Assembly (NCBI GenBank): GCA_015207585.1
Contig: JADEWQ010000056.1
Location: 1 to 35,418 of the forward strand
Source: Pleurocapsales cyanobacterium LEGE 06147
GTDB taxonomy: Bacteria; Cyanobacteriota; Cyanobacteriia; Cyanobacteriales; Xenococcaceae
Length of the DNA stretch: 35,418 nucleotides
Direction of reading: 5' to 3'
Positions 1 to 8,210 of this stretch are shown here, in pieces. The notes beneath the pieces were generated by a model. That model had not been told where the DNA came from, made no database searches, and saw only the letters and a list, made by a program, of their open reading frames with translations. The translations under genes were made by a program, and so were the position numbers. The first letter of the stretch is position 1; every line of letters begins with the position of its first letter.

Positions 1-1
1 T

Positions 2-58
2 TGATAGAATTGAGGCAACATTTTCAACTAACTGGGCTTGTCGATCAACAAAGTCCAT
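2..58 (-). CDS. Possible 5' end of a gene leaving the left edge
   Basis: On the minus strand an ATG at 58 opens a frame that stays open to the window edge and reads MDFVDRQAQLVENVASILS. An in-frame TGA lies just upstream, so the ATG would be the true start. Nineteen residues are too few to name a family. It could be the beginning of a gene divergent from the feoB remnant, or chance. Confidence 0.25.
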   Translation of the reverse strand, partial: MDFVDRQAQLVENVASILS

Positions 59-126
59 TTTTTTAGCTCATTTTTTGCTGCCATCTATATCATGTAAGCT
101 TTTTGTGTCGCTTGTCACCCTGTCAA

Positions 127-1128
127 GATATCGATATTACTATTGCCGATAATCGCTATGGCTTCGTGCGCCAGCTCACCACGGGAGTACAGGAACGTAC
201 CAGGGAAGTCGGTATTAGCGTTTCCGATCGCATCGATCGCATAGTACTCAATCGCTGGTTGGGCATCCCCATCTTCCTGGCAGTGATGTACCTGATGTTC
301 ATCCTATTCCTCTCTTATCTAGAAGACTCCGGCTACATGGCGCGAGCCGCCTTTGCTATGGATCGATTCATGCGCTTTGTCGGTCTTCCGGGTAAATCTT
401 TCGTCCCAATGCTGGTTGGTTTCGGCTGCAATGTACCCGCGATTATGGCGACGCGCACTCTAGAAAATCCCCGCGATCGCTTGATGACTATTACGATGAA
501 TCCCTTTTGTCCTGCGGTGCGCGGCTACCCGTCTATGCCCTATTTGCCGCTGCTTTCTTTCCCCTAGGAGGCCAGAATGTGGTTTTTGGTCTCTACCTAA
601 TTGGCATTGCTATGGCGGTTTTCACGGGTTTAGTTTTGAAAAATACTCTGTTTAAGGGGGAAGCATCGCCCTTTATCATGGAACTGCCGCCTTACCATCT
701 GCCAACCTTTAAAGGTGTATTACTGCGGACCTGGGACCGACTCAAAGCTTTCATGCTGCGTGCTGGCAAAGTCATCGTCTTGATGGTGATGGTGCTGAGT
801 TTATTGAACTCTATTGGCACCGATGGCTCCTTTGGCAATGAAGAAAGCGAAAATTTAGTTCTCAGTGCAGCCAGTAGGTCAATTACTCCAGCCTTCGCTC
901 CTATGAGTTTGAGGCAAGATAACTGGCCCGCCACGGTTGGTATCTTTACTGGTGTCTTTGCTAAGGAAGCTATGGTCGGTACCTTAGATGCTATTTACGG
1001 TCAACTGGCTCGGGAAGAGGCAGTAGCAGCAGGAGTTATTTCCGACCGGGAACAGTTCGACTTCTGGAGAAGTATTGGCGAGGCATTTGCCACTATTCCA
1101 CAAAACTTAGTCGAGGTTTCTGGAATGC
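127..1128 (+). pseudogene. feoB: Decayed feoB, ferrous iron transport protein B
   Basis: FeoB is an inner-membrane Fe(II) permease of roughly 600-800 residues with an N-terminal GTPase domain. Here only parts of the membrane domain remain. The recognisable text runs from [11 protein letters not shown] through [50 protein letters not shown] and on to GIFTGVFAKEAMVGTL. Four lesions are visible. The whole G domain is absent. About 100 residues are missing between FLAVMYLMF and the [12 protein letters not shown] segment. A one-base loss at about position 507 turns the expected [14 protein letters not shown] into two frames (MNPF in the first, [12 protein letters not shown] in the second). Homology stops near 1128 with the last membrane segments gone. 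The family call is secure; the pseudogene call rests on the combined lesions. Confidence 0.85.
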
Positions 1129-1348
1129 TGCTCGACATCTATTTTCTAAGAAATGACTGGCTACAATTATCGCCGTCGCCATTACAAATAAAACAACGCT
1201 TGCGATCGCTGAATACTTGCGATTAATTCTATGTTTTAATTTTGCTTTGGAACCAATAGAACAAATTTGCTCAGCTTGATGATACTGACTAATGACGATA
1301 CTCACTCAAGATAGGCACAAAAGTTCTGAGCTTGCTTAATTGGGCAAT

Positions 1349-1393
1349 CAGTCAAAATGGCGATCGCCTCTTTTTGACTGTTTTGGGTTTTTT
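1349..1393 (+). terminator. Palindromic stem-loop with T-rich tail
   Basis: CAGTCAAAA at 1349-1357 pairs with TTTTGACTG at 1372-1380. The loop contains a HIP1 core (GGCGATCGCC). TTTTGGGTTTTTT follows on the plus strand. It lies between the feoB remnant and the 3' end of the minus-strand holin-like gene, so it could stop transcripts from either side. This is an inference from structure only. Confidence 0.35.
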
Positions 1394-1398
1394 CAAAA

Positions 1399-1746
1399 TT
1401 AACCCACTGGTAGTAGGGTATAGATGATGGAGTTAATGACCCCCAGGGCAAACGAACCAATTAAAGCACTCCAAAAACCCCAACGCAATCTAAATCCACT
1501 AACTATGGCGGCTGCCAAACCAAAAATAATGGCATTAATTATTAACGCAAATAAGCCAAAGGTAATCAAAGTGAGAGGAAAAGCTAAAACAGCAATAATC
1601 GGACGCAGCAAAGCATTCAAAATACCAAATACCAAAGCAGAAACTAACGCTTTACCAAAACTGTCAATTTCTACTCCTGTAGGCAATTTGGAGATAATCA
1701 ATAAGCTTACTGCGGTAACCAGCCAAGTAACTAGCAGACCAACCAT
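1399..1746 (-). CDS. Phage holin family 4-like (YvlD/DUF360 type) membrane protein
   Basis: This 115-residue protein is almost entirely hydrophobic, with about four predicted membrane segments. The pattern LVSALVFGILNALLRPIIAVLAFPLTLITFGLF, with its Asn-Ala-hydrophobic-Arg-Pro core, is typical of the small cyanobacterial and Gram-positive proteins filed under Phage_holin_4_2. Despite the name, these chromosomal copies are not shown to be lysis holins and their role is unknown. The gene follows ychF on the same strand after a 27-base gap, so the two may be co-transcribed. Length is normal for the family and no damage is visible. Confidence 0.8.
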   Translation of the reverse strand: MVGLLVTWLVTAVSLLIISKLPTGVEIDSFGKALVSALVFGILNALLRPIIAVLAFPLTLITFGLFALIINAIIFGLAAAIVSGFRLRWGFWSALIGSFALGVINSIIYTLLPVG

Positions 1747-1773
1747 TGAATGTAGACTCCTAGGCGATACTAA

Positions 1774-2865
1774 CTATACATTAAAGCGAAATAGCAGCAC
1801 ATCTCCTTCTTGTACGACATAATCTTTACCTTCAGAGCGTACTAAACCTTTTTCTTTCGCTGCAGCCATCGAGCCTGTCTCGACTAGATCTGAGTAGGCG
1901 ATTGTTTCTGCGCGGATAAATCCTCTTTCAAAATCGGAGTGAATTACTCCTGCCGCTTGGGGAGCTTTTGTCCCCGCCGGAATCGTCCAGGCACGGGTTT
2001 CTTGAGGTCCCGTAGTCAGATAGGTACGTAAACCCAATAGTTCGTAGGTAGCTTTAATTAAAGATTTGAGTCCTCCTTCTTCTACGCCCAAAGCGTTGAG
2101 AAAGTCTTGGCGTTCTGACTCTGATAATTCGACTAATTCTGATTCTACTTGAGCAGAAACTACTACTACTTTGGCTTGCTCTGTTGCGGCAACAGCCCTT
2201 ACTTTTTCTACCCAGTCATTGCCCGTAGCTAAGTCATCTTCGGTAACGTTTGCAGCATAGATAATAGGTTTAGCAGTCAGTAATCCTAAAGACTCGATCG
2301 ATTCTCGTTCTTCCTGACTCAGGCTTACTTGTCTGGCGGATTTACCTTCATTAAGAACTGCACTCAGTCTCTCCAAGATATCCATCTCTGCTTGTGCATC
2401 TTTATTGTTGCGTGCTTGCTTGCGCACTCGTTCTATCCGTCTCTCTATCTGAGCTAGATCGGCTAAAGCTAATTCTAAATTAATTACTTCTATATCTCTA
2501 ACGGGATCTACAGAACCCGAAACATGAATAATATCGTCGTCGTCAAAACAACGTACTACGTGAACGATCGCATCAACTTCTCGAATATTAGCAAGAAATT
2601 GATTGCCCAGTCCTTCTCCCTTACTCGCGCCCTTCACTAAACCAGCTATATCGACAAACTCGATCCGCGCAGGCACGATTTTTTCCGATCGCGAAATTTT
2701 TGCCAGTACTTCTAAACGTTCATCCGGTACGGCAACTACCCCGACATTAGGTTCTATGGTACAAAAAGGAAAATTAGCCGCATCAGCCTTGGCATTAGCA
2801 ACCAAAGCATTAAAGAGGGTGGATTTACCTACATTGGGTAGTCCGACAATTCCGGCTCTCAACAT
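1774..2865 (-). CDS. ychF: Redox-regulated ATPase YchF (Obg-like ATPase)
   Basis: YchF is a ribosome-associated P-loop ATPase of the Obg/TRAFAC class that affects translation and the oxidative stress response. The G1 loop GLPNVGKST is at residues 8-16, followed by the switch motif DIAG and then GLGNQFL. The G4 position reads NVTE instead of NKxD, which is the known reason for ATP rather than GTP preference in this family. A coiled-coil segment lies in the middle (about 120-175), and a C-terminal TGS domain carries the motifs DFERGFIRAETI and GLVRSEGKDYVVQEGDV. Full length at 363 residues. ATG start with no competing upstream start. Single-copy housekeeping gene, strongly supported. Confidence 0.97.
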   Translation of the reverse strand: MLRAGIVGLPNVGKSTLFNALVANAKADAANFPFCTIEPNVGVVAVPDERLEVLAKISRSEKIVPARIEFVDIAGLVKGASKGEGLGNQFLANIREVDAIVHVVRCFDDDDIIHVSGSVDPVRDIEVINLELALADLAQIERRIERVRKQARNNKDAQAEMDILERLSAVLNEGKSARQVSLSQEERESIESLGLLTAKPIIYAANVTEDDLATGNDWVEKVRAVAATEQAKVVVVSAQVESELVELSESERQDFLNALGVEEGGLKSLIKATYELLGLRTYLTTGPQETRAWTIPAGTKAPQAAGVIHSDFERGFIRAETIAYSDLVETGSMAAAKEKGLVRSEGKDYVVQEGDVLLFRFNV

Positions 2866-2899
2866 GACAGTTTATTATTCGTTCCAAGATATATGACGC

Positions 2900-3637
2900 T
2901 CAGCCTGTTAATTCTACTCGATCGTCATCTCTCAACTCAAACATATAGCCTCTACCCCAAATAGTTTTAATGATTTTGCCTTTAAGGTCGCCAATCTTTT
3001 TGCGAATGCGACCAACATGGATGTCTACTTTGCGTTCGTCTCCCCGATATTCATCTTTCCAAATAGCAGCAATTAACTCAGCGCGGTCCCAAACCCGATT
3101 GGGATGGTTGGCAAGAAATTGCAATATATCAAATTCTAGGGCAGTCAAAGAAACTTTTTGATTATCTAAGGTTACATCTCGCCGACTAAAATCAATCGTT
3201 AGATTGTCTATTATTAGGGGCTGACTACTGGCAGGAGTTCCAATAGAAGATTGTTGCCGTCTCAGCAAAGCTTTTATTTTTGCTTTAAGAATTTGCAAAT
3301 CGAAGGGTTTAGTAATGTAATCGTCTGCTCCTTTGGCAAAAGCTTCTAAAATTTGCTCCGTATCCTTCAGAGAACTAACTATCAGGACGAATGCATCTGT
3401 ACTGCGTATTTCATGACATAAATCAAATCCCGGTTCATCGGGTAGATTAATTTCTAATATGACCAAATCTGGTTGAAATTTCCTAAATGCTTTACGAGCA
3501 GTTCTTCCATCAAAAGCTGACTCAACTAAATAATTATTATAAGTAAAAAAACTGCTGAGCAGATGTTGTAACGAAAAATTACTGTCTATAATTAAAATTT
3601 TTTTTTGGTCGATATTTCCATATAATGGTAATGACAA
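2900..3637 (-). CDS. OmpR-type response regulator with atypical receiver
   Basis: This 245-residue protein has an N-terminal receiver domain (about 12-125) and a C-terminal OmpR winged helix (about 140-235; KVDIHVGRIRKKIG, then TIWGRGYMF). The receiver is unusual. The phospho-acceptor position in PDLVILEINLPD is Glu62 rather than Asp, and the acidic pocket reads IIDSN instead of the usual DD pair. The conserved Lys is kept (ITKPF, Lys110). Receivers like this usually act without phosphorylation, and Glu can mimic the phosphorylated state; whether that holds here is inference. The start is TTG at 3637, because an in-frame stop lies upstream and no ATG is available. No histidine kinase is adjacent. 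The target genes cannot be told from sequence. Confidence 0.88.
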   Translation of the reverse strand: MSLPLYGNIDQKKILIIDSNFSLQHLLSSFFTYNNYLVESAFDGRTARKAFRKFQPDLVILEINLPDEPGFDLCHEIRSTDAFVLIVSSLKDTEQILEAFAKGADDYITKPFDLQILKAKIKALLRRQQSSIGTPASSQPLIIDNLTIDFSRRDVTLDNQKVSLTALEFDILQFLANHPNRVWDRAELIAAIWKDEYRGDERKVDIHVGRIRKKIGDLKGKIIKTIWGRGYMFELRDDDRVELTG

Positions 3638-4035
3638 TCTAATAAATACACTTTGACTTTATTCCTTGTTGTTTGTACTAATAAAAATATCAGAAAATCT
3701 ACGTAAGAATTAGTAGCTAAGTTTTTTTTCATTTAATCTTTATAAAGACAAACTATTGTGTGAAGTTAGTATAAAATTAAGGTTTTTCCCGGATAATATA
3801 GCTGGCAAAGGTTAAATATTATTAATTTAAAAAAATATTTCAGTTGATAACTAGCTAAAAAATAATGAAAGTGAGAAGAAGTTGAAGCGGATAAGAATGG
3901 GATAAAATACATCGAACCGAGCGACTCGACTGCTCTCTCGTGACTGAGTCTAGGTTACTCCGCCATCTTACAGCGAAGTAATTTGGACTTCATCAGTGTG
4001 TTCGACAACCAAAAATATTTGACTGTTATTTATTC
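3638..4035. other. Intergenic region between divergent genes
   Basis: About 400 bases, mostly AT-rich, separate the TTG start of the minus-strand response regulator from the ATG of the plus-strand decarboxylase. It must hold both promoters. I see no convincing small gene, RNA structure or repeat in it. Confidence 0.5.
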
Positions 4036-5505
4036 ATGCCATTTTCTTCGGATTACCAATCTCGCTCTCAAGTTCAAACTCCTTTATTGACTGCCCTACA
4101 AATATTGTCACGACAAAAAGAAGCAGCTTTTTATGCTCCCGGACACAAAAGGGGAGAAGGAATCAGCCAAACCTTGAAAAATGTCTTTGGAAGATTAGTT
4201 TTTAGAGCGGATTTACCAGAACTACCCGAATTAGATAATTTATTTGCTCCTGAAGGAGTAATTGAAGAAGCACAACAATTAGCTGCAAATTTATTTGGAG
4301 CGCATCATACTTGGTTTTTGATCGATGGTTCTACTTGTGGAATAATCGCAGCAATTTTAGCTACTTGCACCACTGGGGAAAAAATGATCGTGCCCCGCAA
4401 TATTCATCGATCGGCGATCGCGGGATTAATATTGTCTGGTGCCATTCCTATCTTTATTAACCCAGAATACGATCCCCTCAACGATCTAGCTTATAGCATT
4501 ACGCCAGAATCCGTAGAAAAGGCTTTAAAACAACATCCCGATACCAAAGCAGTGATGGTATTATATCCTACCTATCAGGGGGTTGGTAGCGATATTGAAG
4601 CGATCGCTCGCATTACTCATCAACACGATATTCCTTTATTGGTAGATGAAGCCCACGGGGCGCACTTTGCTTTTCATCGGGATTTACCCCCCTCTGCTTT
4701 AAGTGCCGGTGCAGATCTTACCGTACAATCCACTCATAAGATGTTAGGAGCAATGACTCAAGCATCAATGCTCCATCTTCAGGGTCAACGTATTGCTCCT
4801 GAAAGAATTAGTCATGCCTTGCAACTCCTACAGTCTACCAGTCCTAGTTATCTACTCTTAGCTTCCCTCGACGCTGCCAGACAGCAAATGGCTCTTGAGG
4901 GAGAAAAGCTAATGAGCCAAACTCTACAGCTAGCAGATCGCGCTAGAAGTAAACTAGCTACAATTGCCGATCTATCTATATTAGAACCTCTCGATCGTTC
5001 CGGTTTTACTTATCTCGATCGCACTCGTTTAACTGTCAATGTCACGCAATTAGGTTTAACTGGCTTTGAAGCCGATGAGATTTTACGGCAACAACTAGGA
5101 GTTATCGCAGAACTTCCTTTACTCAGACATTTGACTTTTATAATTTCTTTGGGCAATACCACCGAAGACATAGACAAGCTGATCCAAGCCTTCACCACTC
5201 TTTCCCTCTCTCCTTCTCTCCCGCTCTCCCTATCTCCCCATCCCCCTATCTCCCTATCTCCCCTCTCCTTCCTCTCCCCTAGAGAAGCTTTTTTTGCTCC
5301 TACTATCACCTTACCCCTAGAACAAACACCCAATCGTATTGCTGCCGAACTAATCTGTCCTTATCCTCCAGGGATTCCCATTTTAATGCCAGGAGAAGCG
5401 ATCGCGCCAGAAGCTATAGATTATTTACAGCAAGTTCTTGTCTTAGGAGGTACGATTACAGGTTGTAGCGATCCTACTCTTAAAACTTTGAAGGTTATCC
5501 GCTAA
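4036..5505 (+). CDS. Orn/Lys/Arg decarboxylase family PLP enzyme
   Basis: This is a fold-type I PLP enzyme of the Orn/Lys/Arg decarboxylase group, cytosolic, in the short form found in Bacillus and cyanobacteria. Seen are the N-terminal APGHKRG signature, the PLP-facing segment VDEAHGAHFAFH, and the Schiff-base lysine in STHKMLGA (Lys235). Members make polyamines or cadaverine; the exact substrate (arginine, lysine or ornithine) cannot be decided here. Residues about 389-415 are a low-complexity Ser/Pro/Leu stretch encoded by a C+T-only tract at 5199-5280. This is probably a simple-sequence repeat that expanded in frame between the large domain and the C-terminal domain. The rest of the C-terminal domain (CPYPPGIPILMPGEAI) is intact, so the gene is probably functional. 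Confidence 0.9.
   Translation: MPFSSDYQSRSQVQTPLLTALQILSRQKEAAFYAPGHKRGEGISQTLKNVFGRLVFRADLPELPELDNLFAPEGVIEEAQQLAANLFGAHHTWFLIDGSTCGIIAAILATCTTGEKMIVPRNIHRSAIAGLILSGAIPIFINPEYDPLNDLAYSITPESVEKALKQHPDTKAVMVLYPTYQGVGSDIEAIARITHQHDIPLLVDEAHGAHFAFHRDLPPSALSAGADLTVQSTHKMLGAMTQASMLHLQGQRIAPERISHALQLLQSTSPSYLLLASLDAARQQMALEGEKLMSQTLQLADRARSKLATIADLSILEPLDRSGFTYLDRTRLTVNVTQLGLTGFEADEILRQQLGVIAELPLLRHLTFIISLGNTTEDIDKLIQAFTTLSLSPSLPLSLSPHPPISLSPLSFLSPREAFFAPTITLPLEQTPNRIAAELICPYPPGIPILMPGEAIAPEAIDYLQQVLVLGGTITGCSDPTLKTLKVIR
5199..5280 (+). repeat. Pyrimidine-only low-complexity tract inside a CDS
   Basis: About 80 bases contain almost only C and T (units such as CTCTCCC, CTATCTCCC, CCCCATC), with rare A and one G. 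It is in frame with the decarboxylase and encodes a Ser-Pro-Leu-rich loop. It looks like a short-tandem-repeat expansion of a type common between cyanobacterial genes but here placed within one. Confidence 0.7.
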
Positions 5506-5512
5506 ACAACAG

Positions 5513-5642
5513 AGAACGGGGAACAGGGAACAGTTATTAAAGTTCAAAGTTATCTGTGAATAGTGACCAGTTTTTACTTCTGATTCCTGACTCCTGACTT
5601 CTGACTTCTTGACTGATAACTGATAACTGATAACTGGTAACC
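5513..5642 (+). repeat. Heptameric short tandem repeats upstream of cbiT
   Basis: Two clusters of degenerate 7-base units fill the gap before cbiT. Near 5513-5533 the units are GAGAAC-, GGGGAAC- and AGGGAAC-like. From about 5576 to 5642 there are successive units of the TTCTGAC/TCCTGAC type, then TGATAAC three times and TGGTAAC. Cyanobacterial short tandemly repeated repetitive (STRR) sequences have this form. They end four bases before the cbiT ATG, so they occupy its ribosome-binding region. Confidence 0.75.
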
Positions 5643-5646
5643 GATC

Positions 5647-6237
5647 ATGCTTTGGTCTTATAAAACTCCTGGTATTCCAGATAATCTATTCGAGCAATTA
5701 CCTGGTATTCCTCTCACTCAACGAGAAGTCCGTCTACTGTTGATTTCTTCTCTACGCATGAGATCGGACTCCATTTTATGGGATATAGGAGCGGGAACCG
5801 GGACTATTCCGGTAGAAGTAGGCTTACTTTGTCCTCAAGGAAAAATTGTTGCTGTCGAACGAGATGAAGATGTTGCTCGTTTAATTCAACGCAACTGCGA
5901 GCGCTTTGAGGTGAGTAATGTTCAAGTTATTGAAGGTATTGCTCCAGACTGTTTCCAAGATTTGCATCCCCAGCCAAATCGGATTTGTATCGAAGGGGGA
6001 AAACCAATTAAAGAAATACTCAAACAAGCTTGGCACTATCTCCAAGCAGAAGGACGGATCGTTGCCACTGCTAGCAATTTAGAAAATTTATATACTATTT
6101 CTGAGGGTTTGGCTGAATTACAAGCTCGTAATATTGAGGTTGTCCAGTCAGCAATTAATCGTTTAGAAACCCGAGGAATTCATCAAACCTTTGCAGCAGT
6201 AAATCCTATATTTATTCTTAGCGGAGAAAAATTATAA
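5647..6237 (+). CDS. cbiT: Cobalt-precorrin-6B C15-methyltransferase (decarboxylating)
   Basis: CbiT uses S-adenosylmethionine to methylate C15 of the corrin precursor and decarboxylate the C12 acetate side chain, a step in cobalamin biosynthesis. The protein starts with the family-typical GIPDNLFEQLPGIPLTQREVR. It has SAM motif I at about residues 46-55 (DIGAGTGTIPVE) and the acidic ribose-binding segment VAVERDED. The C-terminal RLETRGIHQTFAAVNPIF is also typical. At 196 residues it is the stand-alone CbiT form rather than a CobL fusion. No other cobalamin gene is in the window. The ATG at 5647 directly follows the heptamer repeat cluster and has no good Shine-Dalgarno sequence. Confidence 0.93.
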   Translation: MLWSYKTPGIPDNLFEQLPGIPLTQREVRLLLISSLRMRSDSILWDIGAGTGTIPVEVGLLCPQGKIVAVERDEDVARLIQRNCERFEVSNVQVIEGIAPDCFQDLHPQPNRICIEGGKPIKEILKQAWHYLQAEGRIVATASNLENLYTISEGLAELQARNIEVVQSAINRLETRGIHQTFAAVNPIFILSGEKL

Positions 6238-6356
6238 GTTAAAGAAGTTTTTGCTCGATCGTGTTAATTAAGCAACAGTAATTTGTTAATCTTGCATAAG
6301 ATTTTCTTAAGCTTATTTTTAAGTTTTTTTAGCGGTTGTTGGTTAAATAGCCCATT

Positions 6357-7241
6357 ATGTCCTTGATTCGTGTCCTCAGCGCAATAGTCGCGATCGCCAT
6401 AGCTCTAGGAATGATCATTCTGGGAGGATGGTATTTTACCTTTGGTATTGGTATTCTTGTTTTTTTGGGACAACTAGAGTATTTTCGGCTAGTTCGTGCC
6501 AAAGGAATTGAACCTGCGGCTAAAACTACCCTGGTAGTTTCTCAATTGCTATTGATTATTGCTACAATTGCTCCTAACCTTACAGACGCTATGTTTCCTC
6601 TGGCGGGAACGGCGATCTGTTTTTATTTGCTATTTCAGCCCAAGATGGCAACTATTGCTGATATTTCCAGTTCTATTTTGGGCTTATTCTACGGTGGGTA
6701 TCTTCCCAGCTATTGGGTTCGTTTAAGAGTTAGCTTACCCAACAGTATCAATTGGAGTAATTTACCTTTTAATGGCTATTGGCCGGATTCTTGGACAGAT
6801 CCCAGTCAGTTTCCTTACGCTTTGACCCTCACTTTCTTGGTAATGGCCTGCATTTGGGCTGCAGATATTGGTGCCTATACTATGGGTAAAATTTTTGGTC
6901 GAACGCGGTTGTCCCAGATTAGTCCAAAGAAAACCGTTGAAGGAGCTATTTTTGGGGTAGTAGGAAGTTTAGTTATTGCAGAACTTGGGGCTTGGTATCT
7001 CAGCTTACCTTTTTGGCAGTTGAGCGGTTTGCTTCTTGGAATACTTATCGGCATTACCAGTCTGCTGGGAGATTTAACAGAATCGATGATGAAGCGGGAT
7101 GCAGGAGTTAAAGATTCGGGACAGTTGATTCCAGGACACGGTGGTATCTTGGACCGTACTGACAGTTATGTGTTTACCGCACCCCTTGTTTATTATTTTG
7201 TGACTTTGTTGTTGCCTTTGTTGGCTCATTACAAGAAGTAA
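6357..7241 (+). CDS. cdsA: Phosphatidate cytidylyltransferase CdsA
   Basis: CdsA is an integral membrane enzyme that makes CDP-diacylglycerol from CTP and phosphatidic acid, the branch point for phosphatidylglycerol synthesis needed in thylakoids. The 294-residue sequence has about seven to eight hydrophobic segments. It ends with the full CDS signature: SPKKTVEG at about 190, LGDLTESMMKRDAGVKDSG, then PGHGGILDRTDS with the metal-binding Asp residues. The start is ATG at 6357; the hydrophobic N-terminus begins at once. A palindromic repeat follows the stop codon and may act as the transcript end. Confidence 0.96.
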   Translation: MSLIRVLSAIVAIAIALGMIILGGWYFTFGIGILVFLGQLEYFRLVRAKGIEPAAKTTLVVSQLLLIIATIAPNLTDAMFPLAGTAICFYLLFQPKMATIADISSSILGLFYGGYLPSYWVRLRVSLPNSINWSNLPFNGYWPDSWTDPSQFPYALTLTFLVMACIWAADIGAYTMGKIFGRTRLSQISPKKTVEGAIFGVVGSLVIAELGAWYLSLPFWQLSGLLLGILIGITSLLGDLTESMMKRDAGVKDSGQLIPGHGGILDRTDSYVFTAPLVYYFVTLLLPLLAHYKK

Positions 7242-7252
7242 TAATAAAAAAA

Positions 7253-7316
7253 CTCGCGATCCCGCGAATGCGGGTGCTAGCGCCTCGCCTTCGGCGAGAT
7301 CGCCAAAAATCGCGAG
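7253..7316 (+). repeat. GC-rich palindromic HIP1-associated repeat, copy 1
   Basis: The outer arms CTCGCGAT (7253-7260) and ATCGCGAG (7309-7316) enclose a GC-rich core with two nested hairpins (CCCGCGAATGCGGG, and CTCGCC-TTC-GGCGAG with its neighbours). The core from GCGATCCCGC to GAGATCGCC matches copies at 13186-13245 and, in part and inverted, at 20550-20585. Deleting the 40 bases from 7261 to 7300 would restore a HIP1 site, GCGATCGCC. It lies 12 bases after the cdsA stop, so it may also serve as a terminator. Confidence 0.75.
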
Positions 7317-7401
7317 TAATTAAGAGTAGAGATTTGTAAATAATTGATGGAGTATGATTTGCCTAGTTAGTAGCAAACATACTTAACAAGCCGTTATTGG
7401 C

Positions 7402-7524
7402 TTACGGATGGAAAAGAAGATCGGGGTATTTGTAGTTAAATAAAATCAACCATACGGCTGTTTCAGATAACCACAAAAAAAGTAGTACGGGAACCAAAGA
7501 AAGATACCTTTGCAAACCTTCCAT
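7402..7524 (-). CDS. psaJ: Photosystem I reaction centre subunit IX (PsaJ)
   Basis: This 40-residue gene reads MEGLQRYLSLVPVLLFLWLS at its N-terminus and ends NYKYPDLLFHP. This matches PsaJ, a one-helix thylakoid protein that sits next to PsaF at the edge of photosystem I and stabilises it. A single membrane helix spans about residues 10-30. It starts 36 bases after the psaF stop on the same strand. The psaF-psaJ order is the standard cyanobacterial operon. Length is normal and no damage is visible. Confidence 0.96.
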   Translation of the reverse strand: MEGLQRYLSLVPVLLFLWLSETAVWLILFNYKYPDLLFHP

Positions 7525-7560
7525 GAAATATTCTCCAATAAATTTGTCTATCTTATTGAA

Positions 7561-8061
7561 CTAGCGAGGGGAAACGGGAATTTCTGCGTCTTTAGCTATT
7601 AATTTGCCACTGGTGAATTCACCAAAAGCAAGCAGGGGCCAAGCGCCGGAAGAGATCATCGATCTCGCTGCTAAAGGAACGTCAATAATCACTTCTTTCA
7701 TTTCCTTGTCCTTTGCATCCCCGATCGCGTTTAAGTAAGCACGACCGGTCCAGCCAATACAGCCAGCGATATAAAGGAACATAATACTAGGAATGATGAA
7801 ATCTCCTAAGTGAGACCAACGACCATCAGCAATTAAATGGGGATATCCTTCCGGTCCGCAAAGGGCCTCAGAATAAATTTCTGCCCGTCGTTGACCGGAG
7901 TTGGGATCGCTAGTGGTATTACGAAAGTTTTTTGACTTTTGTTGAAAAGCAGGAGTGTCAGCACAGGGTTGAAGTCCCGCATAGCTTTCGTCGGCGAAAG
8001 CATTGGGGGCAAAATTAAACCACAGAGTAATGGCTAAAATTAAAGCAAACAATCGTCGCAT
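7561..8061 (-). CDS. psaF: Photosystem I reaction centre subunit III (PsaF)
   Basis: PsaF is a photosystem I subunit with a lumenal N-terminal domain and a membrane helix; in algae it docks plastocyanin and cytochrome c6. A signal peptide of about 23 residues ends at AFA before [10 protein letters not shown]. Two Cys residues (in LQPCADT and [16 protein letters not shown]) would form the lumenal disulfide. The family block [30 protein letters not shown] covers the main helix. 166 residues is normal. psaJ follows, and tsaD diverges upstream across 149 bases, a gene order I recall from other cyanobacteria. A cytochrome c6-like gene lies just beyond tsaD. Confidence 0.97.
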   Translation of the reverse strand: MRRLFALILAITLWFNFAPNAFADESYAGLQPCADTPAFQQKSKNFRNTTSDPNSGQRRAEIYSEALCGPEGYPHLIADGRWSHLGDFIIPSIMFLYIAGCIGWTGRAYLNAIGDAKDKEMKEVIIDVPLAARSMISSGAWPLLAFGEFTSGKLIAKDAEIPVSPR

Positions 8062-8210
8062 AGATTAGTTTCCTTTTGTTACACAAGAATTATGAGGTTT
8101 AGACTCAAGCAAAAAGGTATCATTTGTAAGCGAAGCAACGATACTCTGACAGTTTTGTCGAGTACAGCTTCAGTAAAGAAAAGTGTTCTTTTAGATCAAC
8201 TTATCAAAGG

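Noticed and set aside
1424-1822. Plus-strand 132-residue frame antisense to the holin-like gene
   Set aside because: Lys/Ala/Thr-rich shadow of a clear membrane-protein gene; no start signal.
5513-5642. CRISPR array
   Set aside because: Units are seven bases with no spacers; this is short tandem repeat DNA.
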